A model generated the notes under the pieces. It was not told where the DNA came from. It saw nothing but the letters and a program-made list of their open reading frames with translations, and did not search any database. Below are positions 32,013 through 41,600 of a stretch of DNA of 64,000 nt, in pieces; position 1 is the stretch's first letter, and each line of letters starts with the position of its first letter. The position numbers and the translations under genes are program-made. Source of the stretch: Bacteroidales bacterium (GTDB lineage: Bacteria; Bacteroidota; Bacteroidia; Bacteroidales; UBA932); the NCBI GenBank assembly GCA_017458265.1, contig JAFTFV010000040.1, forward strand, positions 1 through 64,000, written 5' to 3'.

Positions 32013-33974
32013 TCAGAACTGGAAGTAAATGAAGCTCTGGAGGTCTGCGGTGATGAACTGGCAGAAGAAGAAGACTATTAGCGCAACCACAAGGGCCATT
32101 ACGGCTAGCGGAAGCTTTGCAAAACAGATGCGGTAACGCCTCTTGAAGCGCTCCGGCAGCCAGTGGATAATCATTCCCGCAACGAACAATACAAGCACCT
32201 GCCAGTGGGCGGCAATCATAGACGGTATCAGTGACAAGTCCCAGTGGCCGCCTATCTGGTTTACCATGTTCTTTGCCGTATTCCATGCCTCCTCGTTTGC
32301 CAGGGCGGGGTCAAGATTGGAACCGCTCCTGAAGAAAAGACGCGTGAAGGTGATGAACACGAAGGTCTGGAAAATGTCCCAGGCACGGGAGAGCCAGGAC
32401 ATGGCGTGGGATTTCTCGACTTCGCTCGAAATGACAGAGGTATTCTTCGAAATGACAGAGGTGTTCTTCGAAATTACTTTGTCATCTCGACCAAGCGAAG
32501 CGCGTGGAGAGATCTCAAAACAACGAATAATCATTTTCACAACCGTCCCAATCCAGATGATGAGAGTCCAGACAAAGAACATGTTCCAGACGGGATAATG
32601 GGTGGTGCGGGACAGGGTGAGACATAGCAGGGTTACGAAGGTGATAATGCCAACTTTTGCACCCATGGAACGCTTTGTCCAGATCTTGTAGATTATCATT
32701 CCAATGCCGTTAAGGCCGCCCCAGATCATGAAATTCCAGCTTGCGCCGTGCCACAGGCCGCCAAGGAGCATGGTGTTCATGGAATTGATGTTGGTGGTTA
32801 TGAGCTTGCGGTCAGAGGGCTTTTTCCAGGCCCAGACGCCAACGGCCGCTGCAATGGACGCTACGGCTACGGCCACCCACCAGCTGCCGCTGAGGAAACT
32901 GCCAACAACCGCCACAAGACCTATTATTATGTATGTGCCAGGAGTTGCGTTGCGGTTTCCGCCAAGGGGGATGTACAGGTAGTCACGGAGCCATCGGCTT
33001 AGCGTCATGTGCCAGCGGCGCCAGAACTGCTGGGTGTTCACTGCCTTGTACGGAGAGTCAAAGTTCTTTGGCAGGTAGAAGCCCATGAGCATTGCTACTC
33101 CGGTTGCTATGTCTGTGTAGCCGGAGAAATCGGCATAGACCTGCAGGGAATAGCAGAAGAGGGCTGCAAGGTTCTCAAAGCCGCTGAACATGAGGGGGTT
33201 GGCAAAGACGCGGTCTGCAAAGTTCACGGCCATGTAGTCGGCAAGGATGAGCTTTTTGAGAAGGCCGTTCATTATCCAGAAGATGGCGATTCCAAACCAC
33301 CGGCGGGAAAGATTGTAAGGTTTGTGCAGCTGCGCGATGAACTCAGACGCCCTCACAATGGGACCTGCAACCAGCTGCGGGAAGAAGGAGAGGTAGAACC
33401 CGAAGTCCAGGAAGTTCCCCACCGGCTCTATCTTCCTCCGCTTCACGTCAACCACGTAACTCACCGCCTGGAAGGTGAAGAAGGAAATGCCCACCGGCAG
33501 GATTATAGCGTCAACGCTGAAAACGGACACTCCGGAAAGCATGTTCAGGAATTCCCCCAGTACGTCATGCACCTCAATGGACAAGCCCAGCAGGTTGTTC
33601 ACAAAGTCCGTGATGAAATATGCATACTTGAAATATGCCAGGAGCCCGAGGTCTACAAGCACGCTGAGCCCCACCACGAACCCCTTCCACTTTTCAGAGC
33701 GCAAACGGCATATCCACTTGGCTGCAAAGAAGTTATACACTATCACAAAGAGCAGCAGAGCCAGGAACACTCCGCTGGTCTTGTAATAGAAGAAAAGGGA
33801 TGCCGCAAACAGAAATCCGTTACGGAGGAGCACCTTGCTGTGGAAAAGCGAGAACACCGCAAACACCAGCGCAAAGAACGCCCAGAAATAGAACTGGGTG
33901 AACAGCAGGGGGTGTGCCTGGTCAAAGCCAAGCAGCGCTACAAAGAAATCCCGTATGACACTCCAGAGATTCAT
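32013..33974 (-). CDS. MBOAT-family O-acyltransferase (AlgI-like) with in-frame repeat insertion
   Basis: A 653-residue protein with many transmembrane segments and MBOAT landmarks: LPVGISFFTFQAVSYVVDV, FPQLVAGPIVRASEF, YADFSGYTDIATGVAMLMGF, FWRRWHMTLSRWLRDYLYIP and the catalytic His in GGLWHGASWNF. Such proteins pass acyl groups across the membrane for O-acetylation of exported polysaccharides. Its start overlaps the SGNH gene upstream by 4 bases, and the two SGNH proteins are the likely periplasmic partners. A stretch of about 40 residues (EISPRASLGRDDK, VISKNTSVISKNTS, VISSEVEKSHAMS) is encoded by a palindromic repeat at 32409-32516 that keeps the frame open. Confidence 0.88.
   Translation of the reverse strand: MNLWSVIRDFFVALLGFDQAHPLLFTQFYFWAFFALVFAVFSLFHSKVLLRNGFLFAASLFFYYKTSGVFLALLLFVIVYNFFAAKWICRLRSEKWKGFVVGLSVLVDLGLLAYFKYAYFITDFVNNLLGLSIEVHDVLGEFLNMLSGVSVFSVDAIILPVGISFFTFQAVSYVVDVKRRKIEPVGNFLDFGFYLSFFPQLVAGPIVRASEFIAQLHKPYNLSRRWFGIAIFWIMNGLLKKLILADYMAVNFADRVFANPLMFSGFENLAALFCYSLQVYADFSGYTDIATGVAMLMGFYLPKNFDSPYKAVNTQQFWRRWHMTLSRWLRDYLYIPLGGNRNATPGTYIIIGLVAVVGSFLSGSWWVAVAVASIAAAVGVWAWKKPSDRKLITTNINSMNTMLLGGLWHGASWNFMIWGGLNGIGMIIYKIWTKRSMGAKVGIITFVTLLCLTLSRTTHYPVWNMFFVWTLIIWIGTVVKMIIRCFEISPRASLGRDDKVISKNTSVISKNTSVISSEVEKSHAMSWLSRAWDIFQTFVFITFTRLFFRSGSNLDPALANEEAWNTAKNMVNQIGGHWDLSLIPSMIAAHWQVLVLFVAGMIIHWLPERFKRRYRICFAKLPLAVMALVVALIVFFFCQFITADLQSFIYFQF
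32409..32516. repeat. REP-like palindromic repeat inside the MBOAT coding sequence
   Basis: The ends GATTTCTCGACTTCGCTCG and CGAGATGAC/GTCATCTCG-type sequence with GCGTGGAGAGATCTC resemble the dispersed palindromic repeats found between genes in many Bacteroidota. The interior has a 21-base unit repeated in tandem (32429-32449 and 32450-32470, one mismatch) plus a partial third copy, giving a 7-residue repeat VISKNTS in the protein. Length and frame avoid stops on the coding strand. Confidence 0.7.
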
Positions 33975-35149
33975 CTTCCCGAAGCCATTATTGCGTCAAA
34001 TAGCAAATCGCCGATGAGGCGGTATCCGTCCGGAGTGAAGTGCACAAGGTCACTCTGGGCAAGGCCCGCTTCCCTCCATACCTCCATGGAGCCCCAGCCT
34101 CCCATAACCTCATACATGTCCCAGAAAACAGCCTTGTACTCCTTTGCAAGCTCTTCCATGGCCGCTTCAACCTCCTCTGTATGAGGGTTGACCTGCCTGC
34201 GGTAAGAACTGTCGTTAATGCCGGTAAAGAGTATGGCGCAGTTGGGATTAACCCTTCTCACCAGCTTTATGAGCTGCCTGTAATTGCCCTTGAACCTCTC
34301 CACCGAAAAGCCCGGCCCCTGGATGTCATTTATGCCGATGGAGAACATCACCAGGTCCGGCCTCACCAGAGCGAGGTCCCTCTCCCAATGGTCGCATTTG
34401 AGCCAGGAAGAAGTTGCCGCGCCGTTGACGCCGGCCTCGCTATAGGTAAAACCCTTCACGCTCTTGTCCAGATAAACGCCCTCAAGCGTGTAGCTGCCAG
34501 AACCAGCCTGGGAAAGACCAATCTGTATCCAGTCTGTATATGCGGGGAGGTCGAACTTCCAGAAATCACCGTCGGGGCGGCCCCAGAGCGTATCTTTCTT
34601 TGAAAGAAGAAGCACCGGCTCCCTCTCTCCGTAACCCAGGACCGTCACCCTGTTGAAGCAGTAGTGCTGCGTCATGATGCGGTTCTCACGGGGAAGAAGG
34701 TCTATCACCACCCGGGCCGATGTATCGGCAGCCGTTGCCGCCATTCCGGTGAGGCCGATGGTCCTGTCCGGCCTGAGGCAGCGGGTTGTCTCCCAATTGC
34801 CCACAGCGGTTGTGGTGTAGCTCACCGGCGTATTGGTGGAGGCTGCTGCGAAGGGGAAAACCAAGCCCCTGCCGCCGTCCATGCCGTATCTGAGGGCAAG
34901 GAAACTGCGGCGCAGGCGGTCTGTCCATGTGCCGCCCTGGACGTGGGAGCCGCCAACGTGGAGGATGCGGACATCGGCACTGCCAAAGGTAACTAGGGAG
35001 TCCAGCTTTCTGAGGAAGAGGCTGTATTCGGAGGAAGGCCCGCCGGGGAACTTGAGCTCGTTCTTCTCTACCCTCACAAAGGGATAACGCCGCCCCTCAA
35101 GAGGCAGCACCGACAGTAAGAGTAGCGCTAGGAGAAAGGCTCTTTTCAT
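33971..35149 (-). CDS. Exported SGNH/GDSL-family hydrolase or acyltransferase
   Basis: A 392-residue protein with a signal peptide (MKRAFLLALLLLSVLPLEG). The SGNH blocks are present: VGGSHVQGG with the nucleophilic Ser (near residue 68), SIGINDIQG with the block III Asn, and DLVHFTPDGY with the Asp-x-x-His pair near the C-terminus. It overlaps both neighbours by 4 bases, in one operon with another SGNH gene and the MBOAT transporter. This MBOAT plus SGNH set resembles alginate- and cellulose-acetylation systems, so periplasmic acyl transfer to a glycan is the best inference. Confidence 0.85.
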   Translation of the reverse strand: MKRAFLLALLLLSVLPLEGRRYPFVRVEKNELKFPGGPSSEYSLFLRKLDSLVTFGSADVRILHVGGSHVQGGTWTDRLRRSFLALRYGMDGGRGLVFPFAAASTNTPVSYTTTAVGNWETTRCLRPDRTIGLTGMAATAADTSARVVIDLLPRENRIMTQHYCFNRVTVLGYGEREPVLLLSKKDTLWGRPDGDFWKFDLPAYTDWIQIGLSQAGSGSYTLEGVYLDKSVKGFTYSEAGVNGAATSSWLKCDHWERDLALVRPDLVMFSIGINDIQGPGFSVERFKGNYRQLIKLVRRVNPNCAILFTGINDSSYRRQVNPHTEEVEAAMEELAKEYKAVFWDMYEVMGGWGSMEVWREAGLAQSDLVHFTPDGYRLIGDLLFDAIMASGR

Positions 35150-36537
35150 TGCTCTTGGCGAAGGCGGTAGTAGTCGTAATACGTGAGGAAGGAGCGGCTA
35201 AGGGCCTCGCCTACCTTCTGGGCTCCGGCGGGGGTGAAGTGGGTATAATCGGCACCGGCATAGGCTGGGACGTGCTTCACCCACTGGACCATGGAATTCT
35301 CCCCGCCCATCATGCGGAAGAGGTCCCAGTAGGCGGCGTCGTTACGGAGGGCGGTTGCCTTGAGGGAATCTACCATCTCCGGAAGGCGTGGCCTTGTGAC
35401 GATGCGGCCGTTTCTGCTCGTTCCCATATCGGACGGGCCGATGAAGAGTATCTTCGCGCCGGGAGCAGCTTCATGGAAATACTGTATCTGCTCTGCTATC
35501 TTAGTGCAGTAATTGCTGATGACCTGGGTGGAATTGGCAACGGGCATGTAGTTCCCGCCAAACTGGAGGATAATCAGCCCCACGTTTCCAAGCTCCATGG
35601 ACTCTGCCATAAGCGGCTTGGAAATACGGGAGAAAATGGTCCCGGAGCAGCCTCTGAGGGGGATATTGTCCACGGCTACGCCATGGGGGCCGTCGGCGGT
35701 GATGCCATAGATTTCGGCATTGCCGCCAAGGGTTATCCTGGCTTTGTCCACGGGTTTCCCAAAGTCCCAGCGCATTACCGTGACACCGCTCTCAAGGCGC
35801 TCAATGCCAGCCTTGGGTTTCAGTGTGTCGCTTGCTGCAGTGGCCTTGAAACCGCCGCTTGCCCTGCCGTAGAGCAGGGTTACGGTCTGGAAGGTCCTGG
35901 TGCGTTCGTATGCAGTTTTGCTCTTTGTGCCCCTCAGGCTTATTGTGCCGCCGCCCGACATCTGCACAACCTGAGCCATGATGCCGTAACGGTTATGGCC
36001 CGCACGCTGGGTGGTGGAGTCCCCGTACATGGTGTATTGGACGAATCCGCCGCTGGCGCTGCGGTATATGCTGGCCGACGGAACGTTGGAAAGCGCCGGG
36101 AACATGCCTGTGCCCATTCCTCCAAAGCGCTCCTGGAGGGCGTCGCGAAGGTCGGCCGAAATGCGGTCCATCTCTATCTGGGAGTCTCCGTAATGGACAA
36201 CGCGGACTATATTGCTGTCCTTTTCAAACCTTCTGAAAACAGGGTCGAAGAAGGTAATGTCATCGTCCGGAAGATAGATACGGTCCGGGTTGTTGTAGAA
36301 GAAGTCATGGTAGTAGCTCAGGGTGTCTTCCTGCATCCTGAAACGCTCCTCAACAGCAGTGAGTACCGAATCCACGTTCACTTTTGCCTCGGAAGCCTCA
36401 GTAACTATCTTCTTATATGACGGGAAGCGGAGCGTCAGAGGCCCTGCCGCCACGCCGTCTGCCGGAAAGCTTATCCAGCCTGCCCCCAGCAGTGCAAAAA
36501 CACCTAACAGAAATATGAGTACCTGCCTTGCGCGCAT
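35146..36537 (-). CDS. Exported SGNH-family protein (first gene of the acylation operon)
   Basis: A 463-residue protein with an N-terminal signal anchor (RQVLIFLLGVFALLGAGWI). SGNH landmarks: VVHYGDSQIEMDR with the catalytic Ser (near residue 140), LQFGGNY in place of the usual GxND block III, and DYTHFTPAGA with the Asp/His pair. Together with the downstream SGNH and MBOAT genes it likely forms an O-acetylation machine. The start is supported by a TAAATTTG element 7 bases upstream, divergent from rsmA. Confidence 0.82.
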   Translation of the reverse strand: MRARQVLIFLLGVFALLGAGWISFPADGVAAGPLTLRFPSYKKIVTEASEAKVNVDSVLTAVEERFRMQEDTLSYYHDFFYNNPDRIYLPDDDITFFDPVFRRFEKDSNIVRVVHYGDSQIEMDRISADLRDALQERFGGMGTGMFPALSNVPSASIYRSASGGFVQYTMYGDSTTQRAGHNRYGIMAQVVQMSGGGTISLRGTKSKTAYERTRTFQTVTLLYGRASGGFKATAASDTLKPKAGIERLESGVTVMRWDFGKPVDKARITLGGNAEIYGITADGPHGVAVDNIPLRGCSGTIFSRISKPLMAESMELGNVGLIILQFGGNYMPVANSTQVISNYCTKIAEQIQYFHEAAPGAKILFIGPSDMGTSRNGRIVTRPRLPEMVDSLKATALRNDAAYWDLFRMMGGENSMVQWVKHVPAYAGADYTHFTPAGAQKVGEALSRSFLTYYDYYRLRQEQ

Positions 36538-36544
36538 AAGTTTG

Positions 36545-36552
36545 CAAATTTA
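36545..36552 (-). promoter_or_regulatory. -7 promoter element (TAAATTTG) of the acylation operon
   Basis: Minus-strand TAnnTTTG match ending 7 bases before the ATG at 36537, implying a very short leader. Confidence 0.55.
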
Positions 36553-36600
36553 CTCTTTTTCCGGGATAAGTCAAATCTTTTGCCTTTTTCAGAAAAGCAG

Positions 36601-36608
36601 TATCTTTG
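36601..36608 (+). promoter_or_regulatory. -7 promoter element (TATCTTTG) of rsmA, near-leaderless
   Basis: TAnnTTTG match ending 5 bases before the ATG at 36614. It also fixes that ATG as the start. Confidence 0.6.
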
Positions 36609-36613
36609 CAAGT

Positions 36614-37408
36614 ATGGAAGTAAGAGCAAAGAAAGCACTTGGGCAGCATTTTCTCACGGACCAGAAGGTTGCCATGGCTATTGTGGACGCACTGGACGGC
36701 CCGTGTGAGGCTTTGGAGGTGGGGCCAGGAATGGGAGTACTCACCCAGTATCTGTTGCAAAGGGATGACGTAGACCTCAAGATGGTGGAAATAGACTCAG
36801 AGAGCGTGGAGTATCTCCTGACGCACTTCCCGGGAGTGCAGGGAAAGCTCCTTGAGGCCGATTTCCTTACCCTCAGGCTTGAAAAGCTTTTCCCCGGAGA
36901 CTTTGCGGTGATAGGCAATTTCCCGTACAACATCTCCTCACAGATTTTCTTCAAGGTCCTTGACCACAAGGATCATATTCCGCAGGTGGTGGGCATGGTC
37001 CAGAAGGAAGTGGCAGAGCGCATTGCAGAGGGGCCGGGAAGCAAAACTTACGGCATCCTTTCAGTGCTGCTGCAGGCTTGGTATGACATTGAGTACCTCT
37101 TCACCGTGGGCTCCGGCTGTTTTGCCCCGCCGCCAAAGGTTGAGAGCGCAGTAATACGGCTCCGGCGGAACTCCCGTACGGAACTTGGCTGCGATGAGGC
37201 GCTTTTCAAGACCGTGGTAAAAACGGCATTCGGGCAGCGCAGGAAGATGATGCGGAATCCCCTCAAGCCGCTTGCCCGCGCCAAAGCAGAGCGTGAAGGC
37301 TGGTCTGAAGAGCAGCTTGCCGGCTTCCTCTCACAGGACGTCTTCTCCCTGCGCCCGGAACGCCTCTCCGTAGAAGACTTTGTTGCCCTGACAAACCTCC
37401 TGGCATAA
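36614..37408 (+). CDS. rsmA: 16S rRNA dimethyladenosine transferase
   Basis: A 264-residue KsgA/RsmA enzyme that dimethylates two adjacent adenines near the 3' end of 16S rRNA. Motifs: KKALGQHFLTDQKVA (N-terminal), the SAM-binding ALEVGPGMGVLTQYLL, the acidic EIDSESV, and the catalytic GNFPYNISSQI. The open frame extends upstream to 36323, but that part lies antisense within the SGNH gene. The ATG at 36614 begins the family N-terminus and follows a -7 element by 5 bases. Confidence 0.95.
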   Translation: MEVRAKKALGQHFLTDQKVAMAIVDALDGPCEALEVGPGMGVLTQYLLQRDDVDLKMVEIDSESVEYLLTHFPGVQGKLLEADFLTLRLEKLFPGDFAVIGNFPYNISSQIFFKVLDHKDHIPQVVGMVQKEVAERIAEGPGSKTYGILSVLLQAWYDIEYLFTVGSGCFAPPPKVESAVIRLRRNSRTELGCDEALFKTVVKTAFGQRRKMMRNPLKPLARAKAEREGWSEEQLAGFLSQDVFSLRPERLSVEDFVALTNLLA

Positions 37409-37438
37409 TCTCTCAGGACCCAGATGGCATACAAAGGC

Positions 37439-38635
37439 CTACGGGTCCAGCGGGTCTTCGGAAACCACCTGCGTTGCACAGGGAAGGGGGAAATACTCTA
37501 TTTCGCGCGGGTTAAGCCTTGTACCAAGCGTGAAAGGGACCACCAGCATGTGCCTCATGCATGTGTTTATGAAATTCGGTTTTGCAAGGTAGTCTATCTG
37601 GCTTCCAGAGGATGTGATAAGACCGGGTTTATCCATCGGGAACCCCTGCTTGAGCATTATCCTGGCGCTGTTGCGGATATTGGTAGTGGTATGGCGGGCA
37701 TGCGGTTCGCAGATGATGGCTTCCTCGGGAACGCCGCAGTTTTCCATAAGATACTGCTTCATCTCAAAGGCCTCGGAATATGGCGTCTTGAAGGGATGTA
37801 CCCTGCCGCCGCTCACAATCAGGAAAGGAGCCTTTCCCTGCCGGTAGAGTTCCGCTCCATATAATGCCCTCATACGGCTCTGGGGGCTTATTGTCTCCTC
37901 TTTCCTTTCCGGTCCGCAGCCAAGGACCAGGATGGAAGAGTATGGGTATCTGTCCCAGTCTGTTGCCTTTACGGCCTCGTATGCCTTTTTGTTCAGTCCG
38001 TCTTCAAGGGGCTCATAATCTGCAGCCTCGTACCTGTCGTTCACATCCAGCCAGCACAGGGCGGCATACATTGCAATGCTGTAAAAAGCCCCGTCCCGGC
38101 TAAGGGCAAGGACGGTGGAGCGTACGTCTGCCCTGAGGTCCCGGATATAATTCTCATCACGGATGTCTATGTCAATAGAGTCTATTCCGGCATAATGAGG
38201 TGTTATTCCAAGGGCATAGACATCTATTATCCTGTTCATGCCTTCTGCATCCTGGCGCCACGCCGCCTTCAGGAATTCCCCGTCCGGAAGCTCTTCATAC
38301 ACAGAGTATTGCCCGCTTTCCCTTAGAGCACTTACAATATCCCTGAGAGCAGTTTGTCCGGCCAGTGCGGCCAGCCGCTGCCCCGTCTTTTCTATTTCCT
38401 TGCGGGACAGCTTGCATCTTATGACGCCGCTCTCTTCCGTTGCGGCTTTTTCCACGGCCCGGTATTTTTCATTGAAGACGGCCTTCAGTCCGGTATCATT
38501 CCTTACAATGCCGCCGGCGCAGTTCTCCAGCGCCGTGGTAAAGGGGAAATTCTTCCTCAGGAGGATATCCTGTTTCTGTGCAAAGGCGCAGCAGAATACA
38601 AATATGGAAATGAATACAGCAGCGGTTCTTTTCAT
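37439..38635 (-). CDS. Exported YdcF/SanA-type DUF218 protein
   Basis: A 398-residue protein with a signal peptide (MKRTAAVFISIFVFCCAFAQ). The C-terminal half has the DUF218 pattern: YSSILVLGCGPERKEE, GAELYRQGKAPFLIVSGG, CGVPEEAIICEPHARHTTTN and GFPMDKPGLITSSGSQIDYL. ElyC/SanA/YdcF proteins are linked to envelope integrity, but their reaction is not firmly known. The N-terminal half (about 20-230) is extra compared with short family members. I chose the start at 38635 for the signal peptide; a longer frame runs into the regulator gene. It begins 1 base after the stop of the hybrid two-component gene, so the two are co-transcribed. Confidence 0.8.
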   Translation of the reverse strand: MKRTAAVFISIFVFCCAFAQKQDILLRKNFPFTTALENCAGGIVRNDTGLKAVFNEKYRAVEKAATEESGVIRCKLSRKEIEKTGQRLAALAGQTALRDIVSALRESGQYSVYEELPDGEFLKAAWRQDAEGMNRIIDVYALGITPHYAGIDSIDIDIRDENYIRDLRADVRSTVLALSRDGAFYSIAMYAALCWLDVNDRYEAADYEPLEDGLNKKAYEAVKATDWDRYPYSSILVLGCGPERKEETISPQSRMRALYGAELYRQGKAPFLIVSGGRVHPFKTPYSEAFEMKQYLMENCGVPEEAIICEPHARHTTTNIRNSARIMLKQGFPMDKPGLITSSGSQIDYLAKPNFINTCMRHMLVVPFTLGTRLNPREIEYFPLPCATQVVSEDPLDP

Positions 38636-38636
38636 T

Positions 38637-41600
38637 CTATATGGATTTAGTGTAGTCTTTAGGGAGCATTCCAAAGCGAATTTTGAAGCACTTTGCAAAG
38701 TAGGAGGAAGAGGTGAAGCCCACCTTTTCTGCCGCTTCATTGATCCTGGCGCCGCCGCGTATGAGTTCCGCGGCCCTTGTGAGCCGGTAATTTTTGAGGT
38801 AGTCGTTGGGCGTCCCTCCGGTGAGGGCCTTGAATTTCCTGAAGAAATTGGTCCTTGACATGGCCATGTCATAGGCCAGGGTTTCTATTGAGAAGGATTC
38901 TTCTGCAATCTGTTTTTCAATGGAGGCGTTAATCGCATTCATAAAGTCTGCATCGGGCCCTCCAGGAGCCTCTGCCGGCAATTTTCCACCTTCTGCCACG
39001 GCCTTCCGGAAAGACTCCCTGAGATGTATGAGGTTGTCAATCTGGCCGCGCAGCTGCCGGATGGAGAAAGGTTTTTCCACGTAGGCATCGGCACCGCTGG
39101 TCATGCCCTCGGTTTTGTCTGTGATTGAGACTTTGGCGGTAAGGAGTATCACCGGAATGTGGCTGTATGCAATGTTGCCTTTTATCTTCCGGCACAGCTC
39201 AAGACCGTCCATGACGGGCATCATGACATCACTCACAACAATGTCAACTGCTTGGTCCTCAAGTGTTTTAAGGGCCTCTGCCCCGTCTGTGGCAGTGAGG
39301 ATGCGGTAAAACGGCGAAAGCTCTCCCCGCACCGTGTCCAGAAGTTCGGTATTGTCCTCTGCTATCAGGACGGTAATGCCCGTGGCGGCAGGGCTTCCGG
39401 CTACTGTAGTATCCTCCTCTTTTTCCGCCTCTTTCATAAGGGGCAGGCTGAGTATAAAAGATGCCCCCCCCATGGCCGATTCCGCAACTGAAATATCGCC
39501 GTCATGGGCTTTGGCAATCTGCCTTGCATAGGCCAGCCCCACCCCCATGCCGGAAGCTGCGGCTATTTTGTCATCGGCAGGAGTGTAGAACATGCCGAAT
39601 ATCTTCTCCCATTCTTCCTCCTTGACTCCGGGGCCGTTGTCGTCCACACGTACAAATGCCTTTTCACCGCCTGCGCCAACCTCTACTACAATGCTGTCCC
39701 GCGTGTATTTGAGCGCGTTGGAAAGCAGGTTGTTCAGAATCTTGGTTATCTGGTCCTCATCGGCATAGATGAATATTTTTTCCGCAGATGGGACTGTCCT
39801 GAGCCGGATTCCCTTTGAAAGGGCGCTTTCCCTGAAGTTTGACGCCACGGCTTCCGTGAGGGCGTTCAGGTCTACCCGCGTCACCAGCATGTCTACTCCG
39901 TCGGAGGTGTTCTTGTCGTAGCTCAGAATCCTGTTGATGGTGTCCTGCATGTAGTTGAGGTTGCGGCTGATGGTGTCGTCGGGCGCGTGTTTTTCCTTGT
40001 CGTGCTGGAGACGTATCAGCGTGAGAGGAGTCCTTATTTCATGCACAAGGCCTATGAAAAAGCGGATTCTCTGCTTGTACAGTTCCTTCTCCCTGGCCTC
40101 TTCCCTTTCCTTCATGAGTTTGGAATAACGCCGTTTGATGGCTCTCTGCCACAGTATCATGGCCGCCGCCAATGCCCCTATTGCAAGGGTTATCCACAGT
40201 ACGCTTGCCGCCGTGGTGCGCCACCATGGAGGGCTCACGGTAATATGCAGGACGTCTTCACAGCCATCGGCTTCAAAAACGTAATCTCCGTACGGTATTT
40301 TGGTATAGGTTGCCATGTTCTGGCTGCTGCCCCTTGTCCAGTTCTTTTCCAACCCCCTGAGCCGCCAGGAGTAGACTTTCCTTGAAGGGCCGGTATAACT
40401 GAGGTCTGCAAGGCGTATGGAAAAACTGTTCTGTGAATACTTCAGGACGATGTCACGCCCCCCGGGCGGGATGAAGACCGTACTGTCTCCCACGTGCATT
40501 TCCCGGATTACCACATTTGAATTGTTCGCTGCCATCCCGGCTTCTCCGGGGACGATGGAAACAATGGCATCACTCTGTCCCACATACAGCTTGCCGCTTT
40601 TCGAATACATCAGTTTTCCGGGGCGTATGTTGTACGGGGTTATGGTCTGGCGGGACTCGTCAAAGCACCAGAGGCCCAGCGACGTGCTCATCCAAAGCCT
40701 GCCCATGCCGTCTGTTGCGAGTGATGTTATGCGGGCTCCGTCCAGGCGCCGGTCCGGGAGGGTATGGCGCGAAAATGACAGGCTGTCCTGCGGAAGGAAC
40801 CAGAGCCCGTCCCCTGCAGTTCCGGCCCAAATTCCGCCGTTTTTCCCTGGAAATAGCGTGGTTACCTTGTTGCCCGGCAGGTAGCTGTCTCCCGTCCGGG
40901 TATTCACCAGGTGCTCCCATCTTCCTGTGATAAGGTCCTTCCTGAAAAGCCCGCGGTTTGAAGTTGCCATATACAGATGGTAGGACATGTCTTCTGCAAA
41001 GGCGGCCACGGAGCTCTTGGCAACCACCTCGAATTCAACCAGGTTCCTGTCTTCCGTCACCTTGCCGTTGAGTATTATCCTGATGTCCTTGCGGTTCAGT
41101 TCGGGCTCAAAACTGTCCGTGTCCCGGTTATATGAGAAAACGCCCAGATTCGTTCCCACAAGTATATCGCCTTTGGAAAGGCGGTGAATGGCATTGACAG
41201 AGGCGGCGATGGTGAAATGCTTCAGCTTTTTCGTCTGGGGGCTGTAGCTGTAAAGGCCGTCCTTTTCCGTCCCTATCCAGATACTGTCCGGCGTATACAG
41301 AATCCGGGAGATGCTGCCGGAGATTCCGGCTCCGCTTTCGGGAAGGATTTCGTTTCCTTCGGGGGACAGCCTGTACAGACGGCTGCCGATGCCCATCCAG
41401 ATATTCCCTTCGCCATCCTCGGTTATCGGGGTGGGGTTGCCGGATGAGTTGCTTCCGGGAAGGGCGGTGGAGACCGTTCCGGCATCTTTCCTTGGAATAA
41501 TCATAAGCCCCATGTCCTCAGTGGGAATCCAGAGGGTACCCTCCCTGTCCATTAGGGAGCCGTCATTGTCTGCCGGGCCGATATTGATATCCCGCAGATA

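Noticed and set aside
33009..34184. 391-residue plus-strand frame opposite the MBOAT gene
   Set aside because: Shadow frame rich in His, Glu and Val with no domain; the minus strand has complete MBOAT motifs.
36323..36613. Upstream extension of rsmA
   Set aside because: The extension lies within the divergent SGNH gene; the family N-terminus begins at the ATG at 36614, directly after a -7 element.
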